A DNA stretch of 12,766 nt. Origin: Planctomycetales bacterium. Its GTDB lineage: Bacteria; Planctomycetota; Phycisphaerae; SM23-33. Positions 7,551-12,766 of the stretch are shown piece after piece (the first letter of the stretch is position 1; each line of letters opens with the position of its first letter). Both the position numbers and the translations under genes were made by a program. The notes under the pieces are model-generated. The model had not been told where the DNA came from. It ran no database searches and worked only from the letters and a program-made list of their open reading frames with translations. The stretch lies in assembly GCA_030673005.1 (NCBI GenBank), contig DAOVFI010000039.1, positions 1 through 12,766 of the forward strand. The letters run 5' to 3'.

Positions 7551-7595
7551 TTGCCTACCGGCAGGCAGGCCCATAATCCTGCTATATTGCTGAAC

Positions 7596-8651
7596 ATGCG
7601 TCAAGACACTGAAAAATCATTAGTCGCCGTCGATGATCTCCGGACCTTTTTCCCGGTCCGCGGCAAGTGGTTCGGTAAGCGTTATGTCCGTGCTGTGGAC
7701 GGCGTGTCGATGTCGATCGACCGCGGGAAGACACTGGCGCTGGTCGGCGAGAGCGGTTCGGGCAAGACCACCGTCGGGCGGACGGTCCTTCGGCTCATTC
7801 CCGCCACCGGCGGGCGGGTCCTGTTTGACGGGAATGACATCTTTTCGCTCACCGGCCCGGACATAAGGTCGCTGCGGCGGCGGATGCAGATAATCTTCCA
7901 GGACCCCGTCGGCAGCCTGAACCCGCGAATGACCGTAGGCAATATCGTCGGCGAGCCGCTGAAGGTCCACCGGCTGTGCGATTCACGGCGCGACCGCCGC
8001 AGGCGGGTCGGTGAATTGCTCCGGCGGGTAGGTCTGGAACCCGCTCACGCCAGGCGCTATCCGCACGAGTTCTCCGGTGGGCAGCGCCAGCGGATAGGCA
8101 TCGCCCGGGCGCTGGCGTCCAGCCCGGATTTCATCGTCTGCGACGAGCCGGTAAGCGCACTGGACGTGTCCATCCAGGCGCAGATACTCAATCTCCTCGA
8201 CGACCTCCAGGACGAATTCAACCTTACTTACCTGTTCATCGCCCACAACCTGGCAGTAGTTGAACACTTCGCCGATACGGTGGCGGTGATGTATTTGGGG
8301 CGGATAGTGGAGGTTGCGGGCAGGGATGATTTGTACGCGAATCCGTGTCATCCTTATACTGTTTCGCTCTTCTCGGCCGTACCGCACCCGGACCCGGACC
8401 GCAAGGCCGATCGTGTCCGCCTGAAAGGTGAAGTCCCCTCGCCGATAGATCCCCCGACCGGCTGCCACTTCCACCCCCGCTGCCCGCTGACCCGCAAGGC
8501 GGCGGCAAACGGCGAAGCCGAAACCTGCCAAATTACCGTCCAGGGCGAGGCGGTTACAGTCGTCCGAAAATGCGTCGAGCAAACCCCCGAACTGCTGCCC
8601 CTTCCGGACAACCCCGACCACTGCCACGCATGTCACTTCAGAGGAACGTAA
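7596..8651 (+). CDS. ABC importer ATPase, OppF/DppF type
   Basis: This second nucleotide-binding subunit of the importer has 351 residues from ATG 7596. Motifs: Walker A GESGSGKT (51-58), Q-loop Gln102, signature FSGGQRQR (159-166), Walker B FIVCDEP (179-185) and H-loop His217. It carries the oligopeptide-type C-terminal domain [12 protein letters not shown] (252-263) and cysteines at 290, 296, 311 and 326, ending in a His/Cys-rich tail (CHACHF). The H-loop reads IAHN where Asp usually follows the His, a mild deviation. No good ribosome-binding site precedes 7596, and the frame is open back to a TTG at 7551 inside repeat-like DNA. Its original translation start region may have been replaced when the GxxExxY cassette arrived. 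It probably still pairs with the OppD-type subunit. Confidence 0.92.
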   Translation: MRQDTEKSLVAVDDLRTFFPVRGKWFGKRYVRAVDGVSMSIDRGKTLALVGESGSGKTTVGRTVLRLIPATGGRVLFDGNDIFSLTGPDIRSLRRRMQIIFQDPVGSLNPRMTVGNIVGEPLKVHRLCDSRRDRRRRVGELLRRVGLEPAHARRYPHEFSGGQRQRIGIARALASSPDFIVCDEPVSALDVSIQAQILNLLDDLQDEFNLTYLFIAHNLAVVEHFADTVAVMYLGRIVEVAGRDDLYANPCHPYTVSLFSAVPHPDPDRKADRVRLKGEVPSPIDPPTGCHFHPRCPLTRKAAANGEAETCQITVQGEAVTVVRKCVEQTPELLPLPDNPDHCHACHFRGT

Positions 8652-8653
8652 GA

Positions 8654-8707
8654 CCCGCCTTCGCCATCCTCCTTCGCTAGGGCTTCGGAGGAACCGGCTA
8701 CGGCGGG
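8654..8707. repeat. Nested GC-rich inverted repeat after the importer operon
   Basis: The outer arms CCCGCC (8654-8659) and GGCGGG (8702-8707) enclose inner arms CCTCC and GGAGG around TTCGCTAGGGCTTC. The end GGCTACGGCGGGCAGGCCGG resembles the repeat core at 289-446. It starts 2 nt after the ATPase stop, so it forms the 3' end of the operon transcript and may stop or stabilise it, although no T-tract follows. The rest of the convergent gap (8708-8872) is AT-richer. It holds only a weak 6-bp inverted repeat (8782-8787/8801-8806), and I see no gene in it. Confidence 0.6.
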
Positions 8708-8872
8708 CAGGCCGGATTACCGTTGAAGAGAAGGAGACGCTGCGCTAAACATACATTCGTTCGTTGGCACGACAAAGCCTTGACGAATCTGTTTATTTAC
8801 TTCGTCATTCAAGAATCAATAGTTCAATATTCTCTTATAGCAAGACTACTTCATTCTCTAAAATAGATAGGC

Positions 8873-10516
8873 CTACGGACTTTTGCGCCGTACAGTTTCG
8901 CTCATTGAAGCCTTCTCTGTATTGCCATAGGCTCCAAGATTAATTCGTCCTCCGTTAGGCTGGGCTTCTTTCTTGTATTCGCTTTTTGAATCTCCGGCGT
9001 CTATGCAAGGGCTGTTTGCGTTGTCCTTGATCCACTTCTTCGCTCTCGGGTCCCACCTGCCGGCCTTGCTCTTGAGATGAAAATCCCCTTTTGCAGGATC
9101 GGTAAAAAGCGGGTCGTTGGAGATGTCTCCGGCGCTCTTGGCAAGGCCCTTGTAGTTGCCGGCGGCATTGCCCCAGGCATTGTTGTACGACCGGGCCTTG
9201 AACGTTGTCCCGCCGCCGGCGTTGTTTATCCCGCATCCCTTGTTACCCGCAAAGATGTTATTACGAAGCGTGAGTTCCGTTGCACCCTCCAGATATATCC
9301 CGTCTTTCTTGTTGTTATACACCGTGTTCCCGGTAACAACATTGTTGTATGCCGTCTTCTTGTGGCTTTTTGTTGACGCTACTACAATACCGTGCTCGCC
9401 ATTTCCGTACACGATGTTGTTCAACATCTTGTGATTGAACATGGCCAGGCCCCTGACGGTGTGCGCTTGAATCCCGTTCCTCTTATTGTTTCTGATTGTG
9501 TTATTGTGGAGAGTATTTTGGATACAAAAGACGAGAATAATACCGCACGACTTATTGCCTTCCACCGTATTGCCTTCAAAAGTATTGTAACTGGAGCCTG
9601 CGTATGCCTCTATGCCATGCGCTCTATTCCCGGAAACATAGTTATTCCTTATGATATTGTGATGATTTGAAGACTGTAAGTATATTCCTATCCTGTGATT
9701 ATTCTCCACTCTGTTGCCATCAACAGTGCAATGCATGGTGTTGTACCATAACTGTATTCCGTCACATTCATTGTCGTGCACATAGTTGCCCTTTGCCGTG
9801 TTTTTGTTTGCCTTCCAGATGAAATATATGCCGTACATATTCTCATATACTTCGTTGTTCTCGACAATGTTGTTTTCGGATTCACAGATAACCAGGCCGC
9901 ATTTCTTGAAGTATTCCTTTGTGTCTTCCCATCCTTTCTTCCTGCCGTGCTTACCGGTCAACCAGAAAGAGGCATATCCGAGATGATGGATTTTGGAGTT
10001 CTTTATCTCCGCGTGCGAGGCCTTTCCAATGATCAGGATATAACTTCTCCGCTGCTCTTTTCTGTAATTCGGTGTGGTGTCGGGGGCGTTTGTTTTAGGG
10101 TTCCAACTGGAGATTTCTGTTTTGTCTATGTAAATTTTCCCCTCGACGGTGATGTTTCGTATGTCGGCGTCTGTGTTGCCGGAACTGTTGATCTTCAGGT
10201 ATGCACAGTTATCGCCACTGATAGTTAACGCACCGGTCGTCTTTACGAAGATATTGGCGTTCAGGAACCATTGCTTTGGCGCAGTCTGCTTCAGTACCAT
10301 TGGGTTCTTAAGGGCCTTGTCTATCGAGGTTAGCGTCACCTTGCCACTGACGATGTAAATTGTATTGCTTTTGGCGTCATAGGTAACGGTTGCCTTGGTC
10401 GGGTTTGTCGCAAGTTGAATTCCCTTTTGGGGCGGCGTTTTCTCAACAGCACCTGCATACGCACCGACCGCAAGCACTATTACACACATAACAATCGTAC
10501 TGGTTCTCGCAATCAT
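8873..10516 (-). CDS. Secreted right-handed parallel beta-helix repeat protein
   Basis: This 547-residue protein starts at an ATG with AAGGA 9 nt upstream. Residues 1-22 are a Sec signal peptide with a plausible cleavage after AYA. Residues 30-135 form a beta-rich N-terminal segment resembling that of NosD/mannuronan-epimerase-like proteins (WFLNANIFVKTTGALTISGD). From about 155 to 450 come repeated rungs of about 22 residues with an asparagine ladder (NNIVENNEVYEN, DGNRVENNHRIG, EGNTVEGNKSCG, LRNNIFAGNKGCG). This is the NosD/PbH1 fold of polysaccharide lyases and epimerases. The tail (467-540: SNDPLFTDPAKGDFHLKS, then SPCIDAGD, PNGGRINLGAYGNT) is a hallmark of planctomycete beta-helix proteins. 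Export suggests action on extracellular polysaccharide, but no catalytic residues can be assigned. It lies 13 bp behind the DUF2520 gene and is visibly AT-richer than its neighbours. Confidence 0.88.
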   Translation of the reverse strand: MIARTSTIVMCVIVLAVGAYAGAVEKTPPQKGIQLATNPTKATVTYDAKSNTIYIVSGKVTLTSIDKALKNPMVLKQTAPKQWFLNANIFVKTTGALTISGDNCAYLKINSSGNTDADIRNITVEGKIYIDKTEISSWNPKTNAPDTTPNYRKEQRRSYILIIGKASHAEIKNSKIHHLGYASFWLTGKHGRKKGWEDTKEYFKKCGLVICESENNIVENNEVYENMYGIYFIWKANKNTAKGNYVHDNECDGIQLWYNTMHCTVDGNRVENNHRIGIYLQSSNHHNIIRNNYVSGNRAHGIEAYAGSSYNTFEGNTVEGNKSCGIILVFCIQNTLHNNTIRNNKRNGIQAHTVRGLAMFNHKMLNNIVYGNGEHGIVVASTKSHKKTAYNNVVTGNTVYNNKKDGIYLEGATELTLRNNIFAGNKGCGINNAGGGTTFKARSYNNAWGNAAGNYKGLAKSAGDISNDPLFTDPAKGDFHLKSKAGRWDPRAKKWIKDNANSPCIDAGDSKSEYKKEAQPNGGRINLGAYGNTEKASMSETVRRKSP

Positions 10517-10529
10517 AGTTATTATTCCT

Positions 10530-11414
10530 TTATTCTTTTGAAAACATCTTACGCAGACTGGCTGCCTTTTCAGAGTCGATAGTGCCTTTTCGCAGTGCTA
10601 CATCGACCGTCCATCGACCGAGTGTGCGATAGAGATTACCGAGTTCTTTATCTGCTGCGGCGACGTCGGCGAGTTGTCGGGCGACGAGTTTATCGTCGCC
10701 GCGAGCGATCGGGCCGGTAAGGGCCTTGGCCGGACCGTTGGTAAAGACGTTGTCCAGCGTCGCGCGAACGAGCGGCTCCAGGGCCGACAGGGCGTCATCG
10801 GAACCGATACCGGCCAGGCCGGCCGTTGCGATAGCGGCGTCCAGCAAGGCCGTCAGATAATTGCACGCCATCACAGCCGAAGCGTGGTAGAGCAGTTTGC
10901 CTTCAGCCGACATGCGGACTGCCTTTGCGCCGAGGGCACGGGCAAAGTCCTCCAGAACCTCCACCGCCGGCTCGTCGCCCTCGCAGAAACAGTACGCGCC
11001 GGGCAGTTTTTTCAGCGCCGCCTCGACGTTCGGGAACGTCTGGAGCGGGTGCATCGAACCGACTGAAGCGCCGCAAAGTTCGCGGGCCGGCGAAAGAACC
11101 TCCGACGTGATTGCCCCGCAGCAGTGCGCTACAACGGCGCCGTTCGCAAAGCAGCCGGCCCGGGCCAGGTCCCGGCATACCGGCTCGATCGCGTCATCAG
11201 AAACCGTCAGCAGCACAAGTTGACCCAGTGGGGCGATTTGGTCGGGTTTTCCACTGCGGACATCCGCACCGACTGCCCCGGCCGCAGCGAGGGCCTTCTC
11301 CTCGTTTCGCCCGCCGATACCCGCGATGCGCCGACCGCCACGGGCGGCAAGAATCGCCAGCGTCCGTCCAACAACGCCGGGGCCGATTATCACAATATCA
11401 GGTTTGTCGGTCAT
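10530..11414 (-). CDS. Rossmann-like NAD(P)-binding protein with DUF2520 domain
   Basis: This 294-residue cytoplasmic protein starts at an ATG with AAGG 8 nt upstream. The N-terminal Rossmann domain has the dinucleotide loop GPGVVGRTLA (12-21) and a second strand ending GIGGRNEEKA. The C-terminal DUF2520-type helical domain begins after the conserved GSMHPLQTFP (about 138-147) and contains YHASAVMACNYLTALLDAA and LTGPIARGD. These are the usual landmarks of this reductase-like family, distantly related to ProC and F420-dependent NADP oxidoreductases. The substrate is unknown. Some relatives lie near pantothenate genes, but no such neighbour is visible here. The stop lies 13 bp before the beta-helix ATG, so the two are probably co-transcribed although their functions look unrelated. 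Confidence 0.88.
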   Translation of the reverse strand: MTDKPDIVIIGPGVVGRTLAILAARGGRRIAGIGGRNEEKALAAAGAVGADVRSGKPDQIAPLGQLVLLTVSDDAIEPVCRDLARAGCFANGAVVAHCCGAITSEVLSPARELCGASVGSMHPLQTFPNVEAALKKLPGAYCFCEGDEPAVEVLEDFARALGAKAVRMSAEGKLLYHASAVMACNYLTALLDAAIATAGLAGIGSDDALSALEPLVRATLDNVFTNGPAKALTGPIARGDDKLVARQLADVAAADKELGNLYRTLGRWTVDVALRKGTIDSEKAASLRKMFSKE

Positions 11415-11437
11415 ATTAATTACCTTCGATCAATCAG

Positions 11438-11477
11438 TAGGCCGGGACGGAGTGCAGCGCAGTCCCGGCGGATCCCT
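11438..11477. repeat. Interspersed repeat, copy 1 (left of hicBA)
   Basis: This 40-bp copy matches 12018-12057 at 37 of 40 positions in direct orientation. Inside it GCCGGGAC and GTCCCGGC form a perfect 8-bp inverted repeat around a 13-nt loop, so each unit can fold by itself, like a REP/MITE-type palindromic element. It lies upstream of the DUF2520 start and downstream of hicA. Confidence 0.75.
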
Positions 11478-11487
11478 ATTCCACCCA

Positions 11488-11501
11488 CAAATTGCAATTT
11501 G
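11488..11501. promoter_or_regulatory. Perfect 14-bp palindrome, candidate operator
   Basis: CAAATTGCAATTTG equals its own reverse complement and is AT-rich in a GC-rich neighbourhood. It lies 74 bp upstream of the DUF2520 start and 26 bp past the end of hicA. It could bind a dimeric regulator of the DUF2520/beta-helix unit. No clear promoter can be fitted around it. Confidence 0.35.
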
Positions 11502-11527
11502 ACAGAGTAACAGTTAGGAGGAGCAGA

Positions 11528-11755
11528 TTAGAGCAAATCAATGAATTTCTCCGTCGTTAGTTCGGCCTGTTTTAGAATGTGTGCGAGTGTGGATCGCTTT
11601 ACCGAAAGGTGTGCCGGGACAATGATTTTAAGCGTCCTGTCGCCGATCCGTTTCTGAAGGCGGATATGACTCCCTCGCTGGCGAACAACGATCCATCCGT
11701 CTCGTTGCAACGCCCTGATAATCTTGCGATATCCCACGGAGGGGACCTTCGTCAT
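11528..11755 (-). CDS. hicA: HicA-family mRNA interferase toxin
   Basis: This 75-residue toxin has the double-stranded-RNA-binding-like HicA fold and is expected to cleave mRNA when free of its antitoxin. The family landmarks are all present: an N-terminal GYRKIIRALQRDGWIVVRQRGSH (residues 8-30) with the catalytic His30 in GSH, a basic strand LQKRIGDRTLKIIVPAH, and a closing helix with TLAHILKQAELTTEKFIDLL. The length is typical (60-80 residues). Its ATG overlaps the hicB stop (ATGA), so translation is coupled and antitoxin is made first. It appears intact. Confidence 0.92.
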   Translation of the reverse strand: MTKVPSVGYRKIIRALQRDGWIVVRQRGSHIRLQKRIGDRTLKIIVPAHLSVKRSTLAHILKQAELTTEKFIDLL

Positions 11756-11955
11756 AACACCAACTCCAGACGTTTGGAATCTTCAAAACCGGCCAGTTCG
11801 TCCTCGACGGGTTCCAGGTAAAGCAAGGCAGCCTCCTTGATATTGGCCAGCGCCTCCGCCTCTGTTTGGCCTTCGCTGATACAGCCGGGAAGTGAGGGAA
11901 TGTAGGCTGTGTATCCACCCTCTTCACTTGGTTCGAGTATGACTTGAAGTTTCAT
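11752..11955 (-). CDS. hicB: HicB-family antitoxin (short UPF0150 type)
   Basis: This 67-residue partner of the HicA toxin starts at an ATG with GAGGTG 4 nt upstream. It has the HicB N-terminal fold: beta strands MKLQVILEPSEEGGYTAYIP, the near-invariant SLPGCISEGQTEAEALANIKEA (21-42), and a short acidic tail. The family uses this fold to cover the HicA active site. It lacks the C-terminal helix-turn-helix or ribbon-helix-helix seen in longer HicB proteins, so direct DNA binding is uncertain even though a palindrome lies in its promoter. It is the first gene of the pair, the reverse of the hicA-hicB order of E. coli. Confidence 0.92.
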   Translation of the reverse strand: MKLQVILEPSEEGGYTAYIPSLPGCISEGQTEAEALANIKEAALLYLEPVEDELAGFEDSKRLELVL

Positions 11956-11974
11956 ATTTCACCTCATCTAATAT

Positions 11975-12003
11975 AGTGTATCTTCGGAGATACATTTTAT
12001 CAA
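11975..12003 (-). promoter_or_regulatory. Candidate hicBA promoter with embedded operator palindrome
   Basis: On the minus strand TTGATA (11998-12003) and TACACT (11975-11980) are 17 bp apart, and the start would fall about 13 nt before hicB. Between and overlapping the -10, TGTATCT (11977-11983) and AGATACA (11988-11994) form a perfect 7-bp inverted repeat with a 4-bp spacer. That position is suitable for repression by a toxin-antitoxin complex. Confidence 0.55.
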
Positions 12004-12017
12004 TTCCGTTATTTCAA

Positions 12018-12057
12018 TAGACCGAGACAGAGTGCAGCGCAGTCCCGGCGGATCCCT
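12018..12057. repeat. Interspersed repeat, copy 2 (right of hicBA)
   Basis: This is a direct copy of 11438-11477 (37 of 40 identical). Its internal stem is weakened by A substitutions in the left arm. Together with copy 1 it brackets the hicBA pair and its promoter. Confidence 0.75.
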
Positions 12058-12071
12058 TCGGTTATAAAGTT

Positions 12072-12103
12072 GCCGGGACTCCGCTGCGCTCCGTCCTGGC
12101 CTA
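12072..12103. repeat. Interspersed repeat, inverted copy 3
   Basis: This reverse complement matches 12018-12049 at 26 of 32 positions. Copies 2 and 3 lie only 14 bp apart and can form a large hairpin. It begins 5 bp beyond the stop of the release-factor-like gene (minus strand), so it may end or protect that transcript. Confidence 0.7.
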
Positions 12104-12108
12104 CCGCC

Positions 12109-12690
12109 TTATTTCATTGGTCCCAGTCCGTGGCGTTTGCGGATTTCTTGTGCGGCGGCGTATAGATGCCGCTCCTGCTTCAGAACCGATGTAAGGTTGC
12201 TGGTTGTGATTTCCAGCGCCTTTGCCGCTTCGGACAACCGCCCGCCGCAGGCCTCCAGCATATCCAGCAGGAACTGCCCGACCGGCCAGAATCGCTGGTC
12301 TCGCCTGCCGACCCGGAGTCGCTTCGCGCGAGCGACGCTTCGTGTTGCCGCTGCAGTGGAAGTCGGCTTTTTCGGCGCAGACAGGCACGAAGCCACAACA
12401 TCAGGCGGCGCTGCGGACGGGTCCACAGGCCGGCGGACTCGGCAGGCGATCTTTTCCCGCAGCCGTTTCAGAGCGGCGCGTTTGTTTTCATGCTGGCTTC
12501 TGCTGTCGTGTCCCTGTGCCGTTATGCCGGTAGGGCGGTGGTGCAGCCGGATGGCAGAGGAAACCTTGTTGCGATGCTGACCGCCGGGACCGGAAGCCTT
12601 GTAAATATTCACATCACACTGCCCCAGCAAAACCTTGTCGTCCAGGATAAGATAATCATCAACCGAGATGTCGCTGATCCGCTCTATCAT
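12109..12690 (-). CDS. Peptide chain release factor-like protein with GGQ motif
   Basis: This 193-residue protein starts at ATG 12690 with only a distant AGGA upstream. The catalytic peptidyl-tRNA hydrolysis domain is at about 18-82, with the class-I release-factor signature ASGPGGQHRNKVSSAIRLHH (GGQ at 36-38) followed by PTGITAQGHDSRSQHENK. The codon-recognition domains of RF1/RF2 (PxT/SPF) are absent, so it cannot be a standard termination factor. It belongs with the stand-alone GGQ proteins (RF-H, ArfB/YaeJ-like) that release stalled ribosomes. A basic, Ala/Pro-rich linker (83-130) joins a C-terminal helical segment (134-193) with GRLSEAAKALEITTSNLTSV, which looks like a helix-turn-helix or tRNA/rRNA-contacting module. 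It lies 23 bp downstream of tRNA-Arg on the same strand and may share its transcript. Confidence 0.85.
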   Translation of the reverse strand: MIERISDISVDDYLILDDKVLLGQCDVNIYKASGPGGQHRNKVSSAIRLHHRPTGITAQGHDSRSQHENKRAALKRLREKIACRVRRPVDPSAAPPDVVASCLSAPKKPTSTAAATRSVARAKRLRVGRRDQRFWPVGQFLLDMLEACGGRLSEAAKALEITTSNLTSVLKQERHLYAAAQEIRKRHGLGPMK

Positions 12691-12713
12691 CGCCTTGACA
12701 ATCCTGCCGCGAA

Positions 12714-12766
12714 CACGCCCGGGAGGACTCGAACCTCCAACCTGCGGTTTAGAAGACCGCTGCTCT
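12714..12766 (-). tRNA. tRNA-Arg (anticodon TCT), 5' part cut by window end
   Basis: Visible on the minus strand are part of the D-arm (AGAGCA), the anticodon stem GCGGT/ACCGC closing loop CTTCTAA (anticodon TCT, complement of 12751-12753, reading AGA), variable loop AGGTT, T-arm GGAGG-TTCGAGT-CCTCC, the 3' acceptor strand CGGGCGT and discriminator G. CCA is not encoded. The acceptor 5' strand and most of the D-arm lie beyond 12766. Confidence 0.92.

Noticed and set aside
8782..8806. GACGAA/TTCGTC inverted repeat between convergent genes as a terminator
   Set aside because: The stem is only 6 bp with a 13-nt loop and no T-run on either strand. It is too weak to call.
11499..11504. TTGACA on the + strand as a -35 box
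   Set aside because: There is no -10 box at 16-18 bp, and no + strand gene follows; hicA runs the other way.
10674..11510. Several + strand open frames opposite the DUF2520 gene
   Set aside because: The minus-strand gene has a full Rossmann plus DUF2520 pattern and a ribosome-binding site. The + strand frames show neither.
12137..12580. + strand open frame opposite the GGQ protein gene
   Set aside because: The minus strand carries the unmistakable GPGGQHRNK motif. The + strand translation has no domain and is Arg/Ala/Ser-rich.

Overview
The window looks like a chromosomal segment of a free-living, moderately GC-rich bacterium, most likely a member of the Planctomycetota (possibly Phycisphaerae or a relative). 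The grounds are the beta-helix protein, whose C-terminal tail (SPCIDAGD, then PNGGRINLGAYGNT) is a signature I associate with planctomycete secreted proteins, together with a stand-alone GGQ release-factor-like protein, a GxxExxY gene and many GC-rich palindromic interspersed repeats. This placement is inference, because no rRNA or other marker gene is present.

Left edge (1-646): a tRNA-Val(CAC) behind a textbook sigma70-type promoter, then about 300 bp of degenerate GC-rich repeats that hold no gene, then a second textbook promoter (TTGACA, 17 bp, TATTAT) and a leader with a stable hairpin.

Centre (647-8651, + strand): a secreted alpha-helical, HEAT-like protein of unknown function is followed by a complete oligopeptide/dipeptide ABC importer: substrate-binding protein, permease OppB/DppB type, permease OppC/DppC type, ATPase OppD/DppD type and ATPase OppF/DppF type. 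Spacing is tight (1 bp, 4 bp, and an ATGA overlap) except for a gap of about 530 bp between the two ATPase genes. That gap holds a GxxExxY-family gene framed by imperfect GGGATT-rich inverted repeats. It looks like a mobile cassette dropped into the operon. The gene carries a nonsense codon exactly at the tyrosine that names the family. The OppB-type permease is also unusual: an insertion of about 130 residues sits in its first extracytoplasmic loop, part of which resembles a flagellin hook IN motif.

Right side (8873-12766, - strand): a secreted right-handed beta-helix protein lies 13 bp downstream of a Rossmann/DUF2520 protein. Next is a HicB-HicA toxin-antitoxin pair with a promoter/operator candidate and a repeat copy on each side. 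Last are a release-factor-like GGQ protein and a partial tRNA-Arg(TCT) cut by the window end. The + strand transporter operon and the - strand beta-helix gene converge on 8652-8872.
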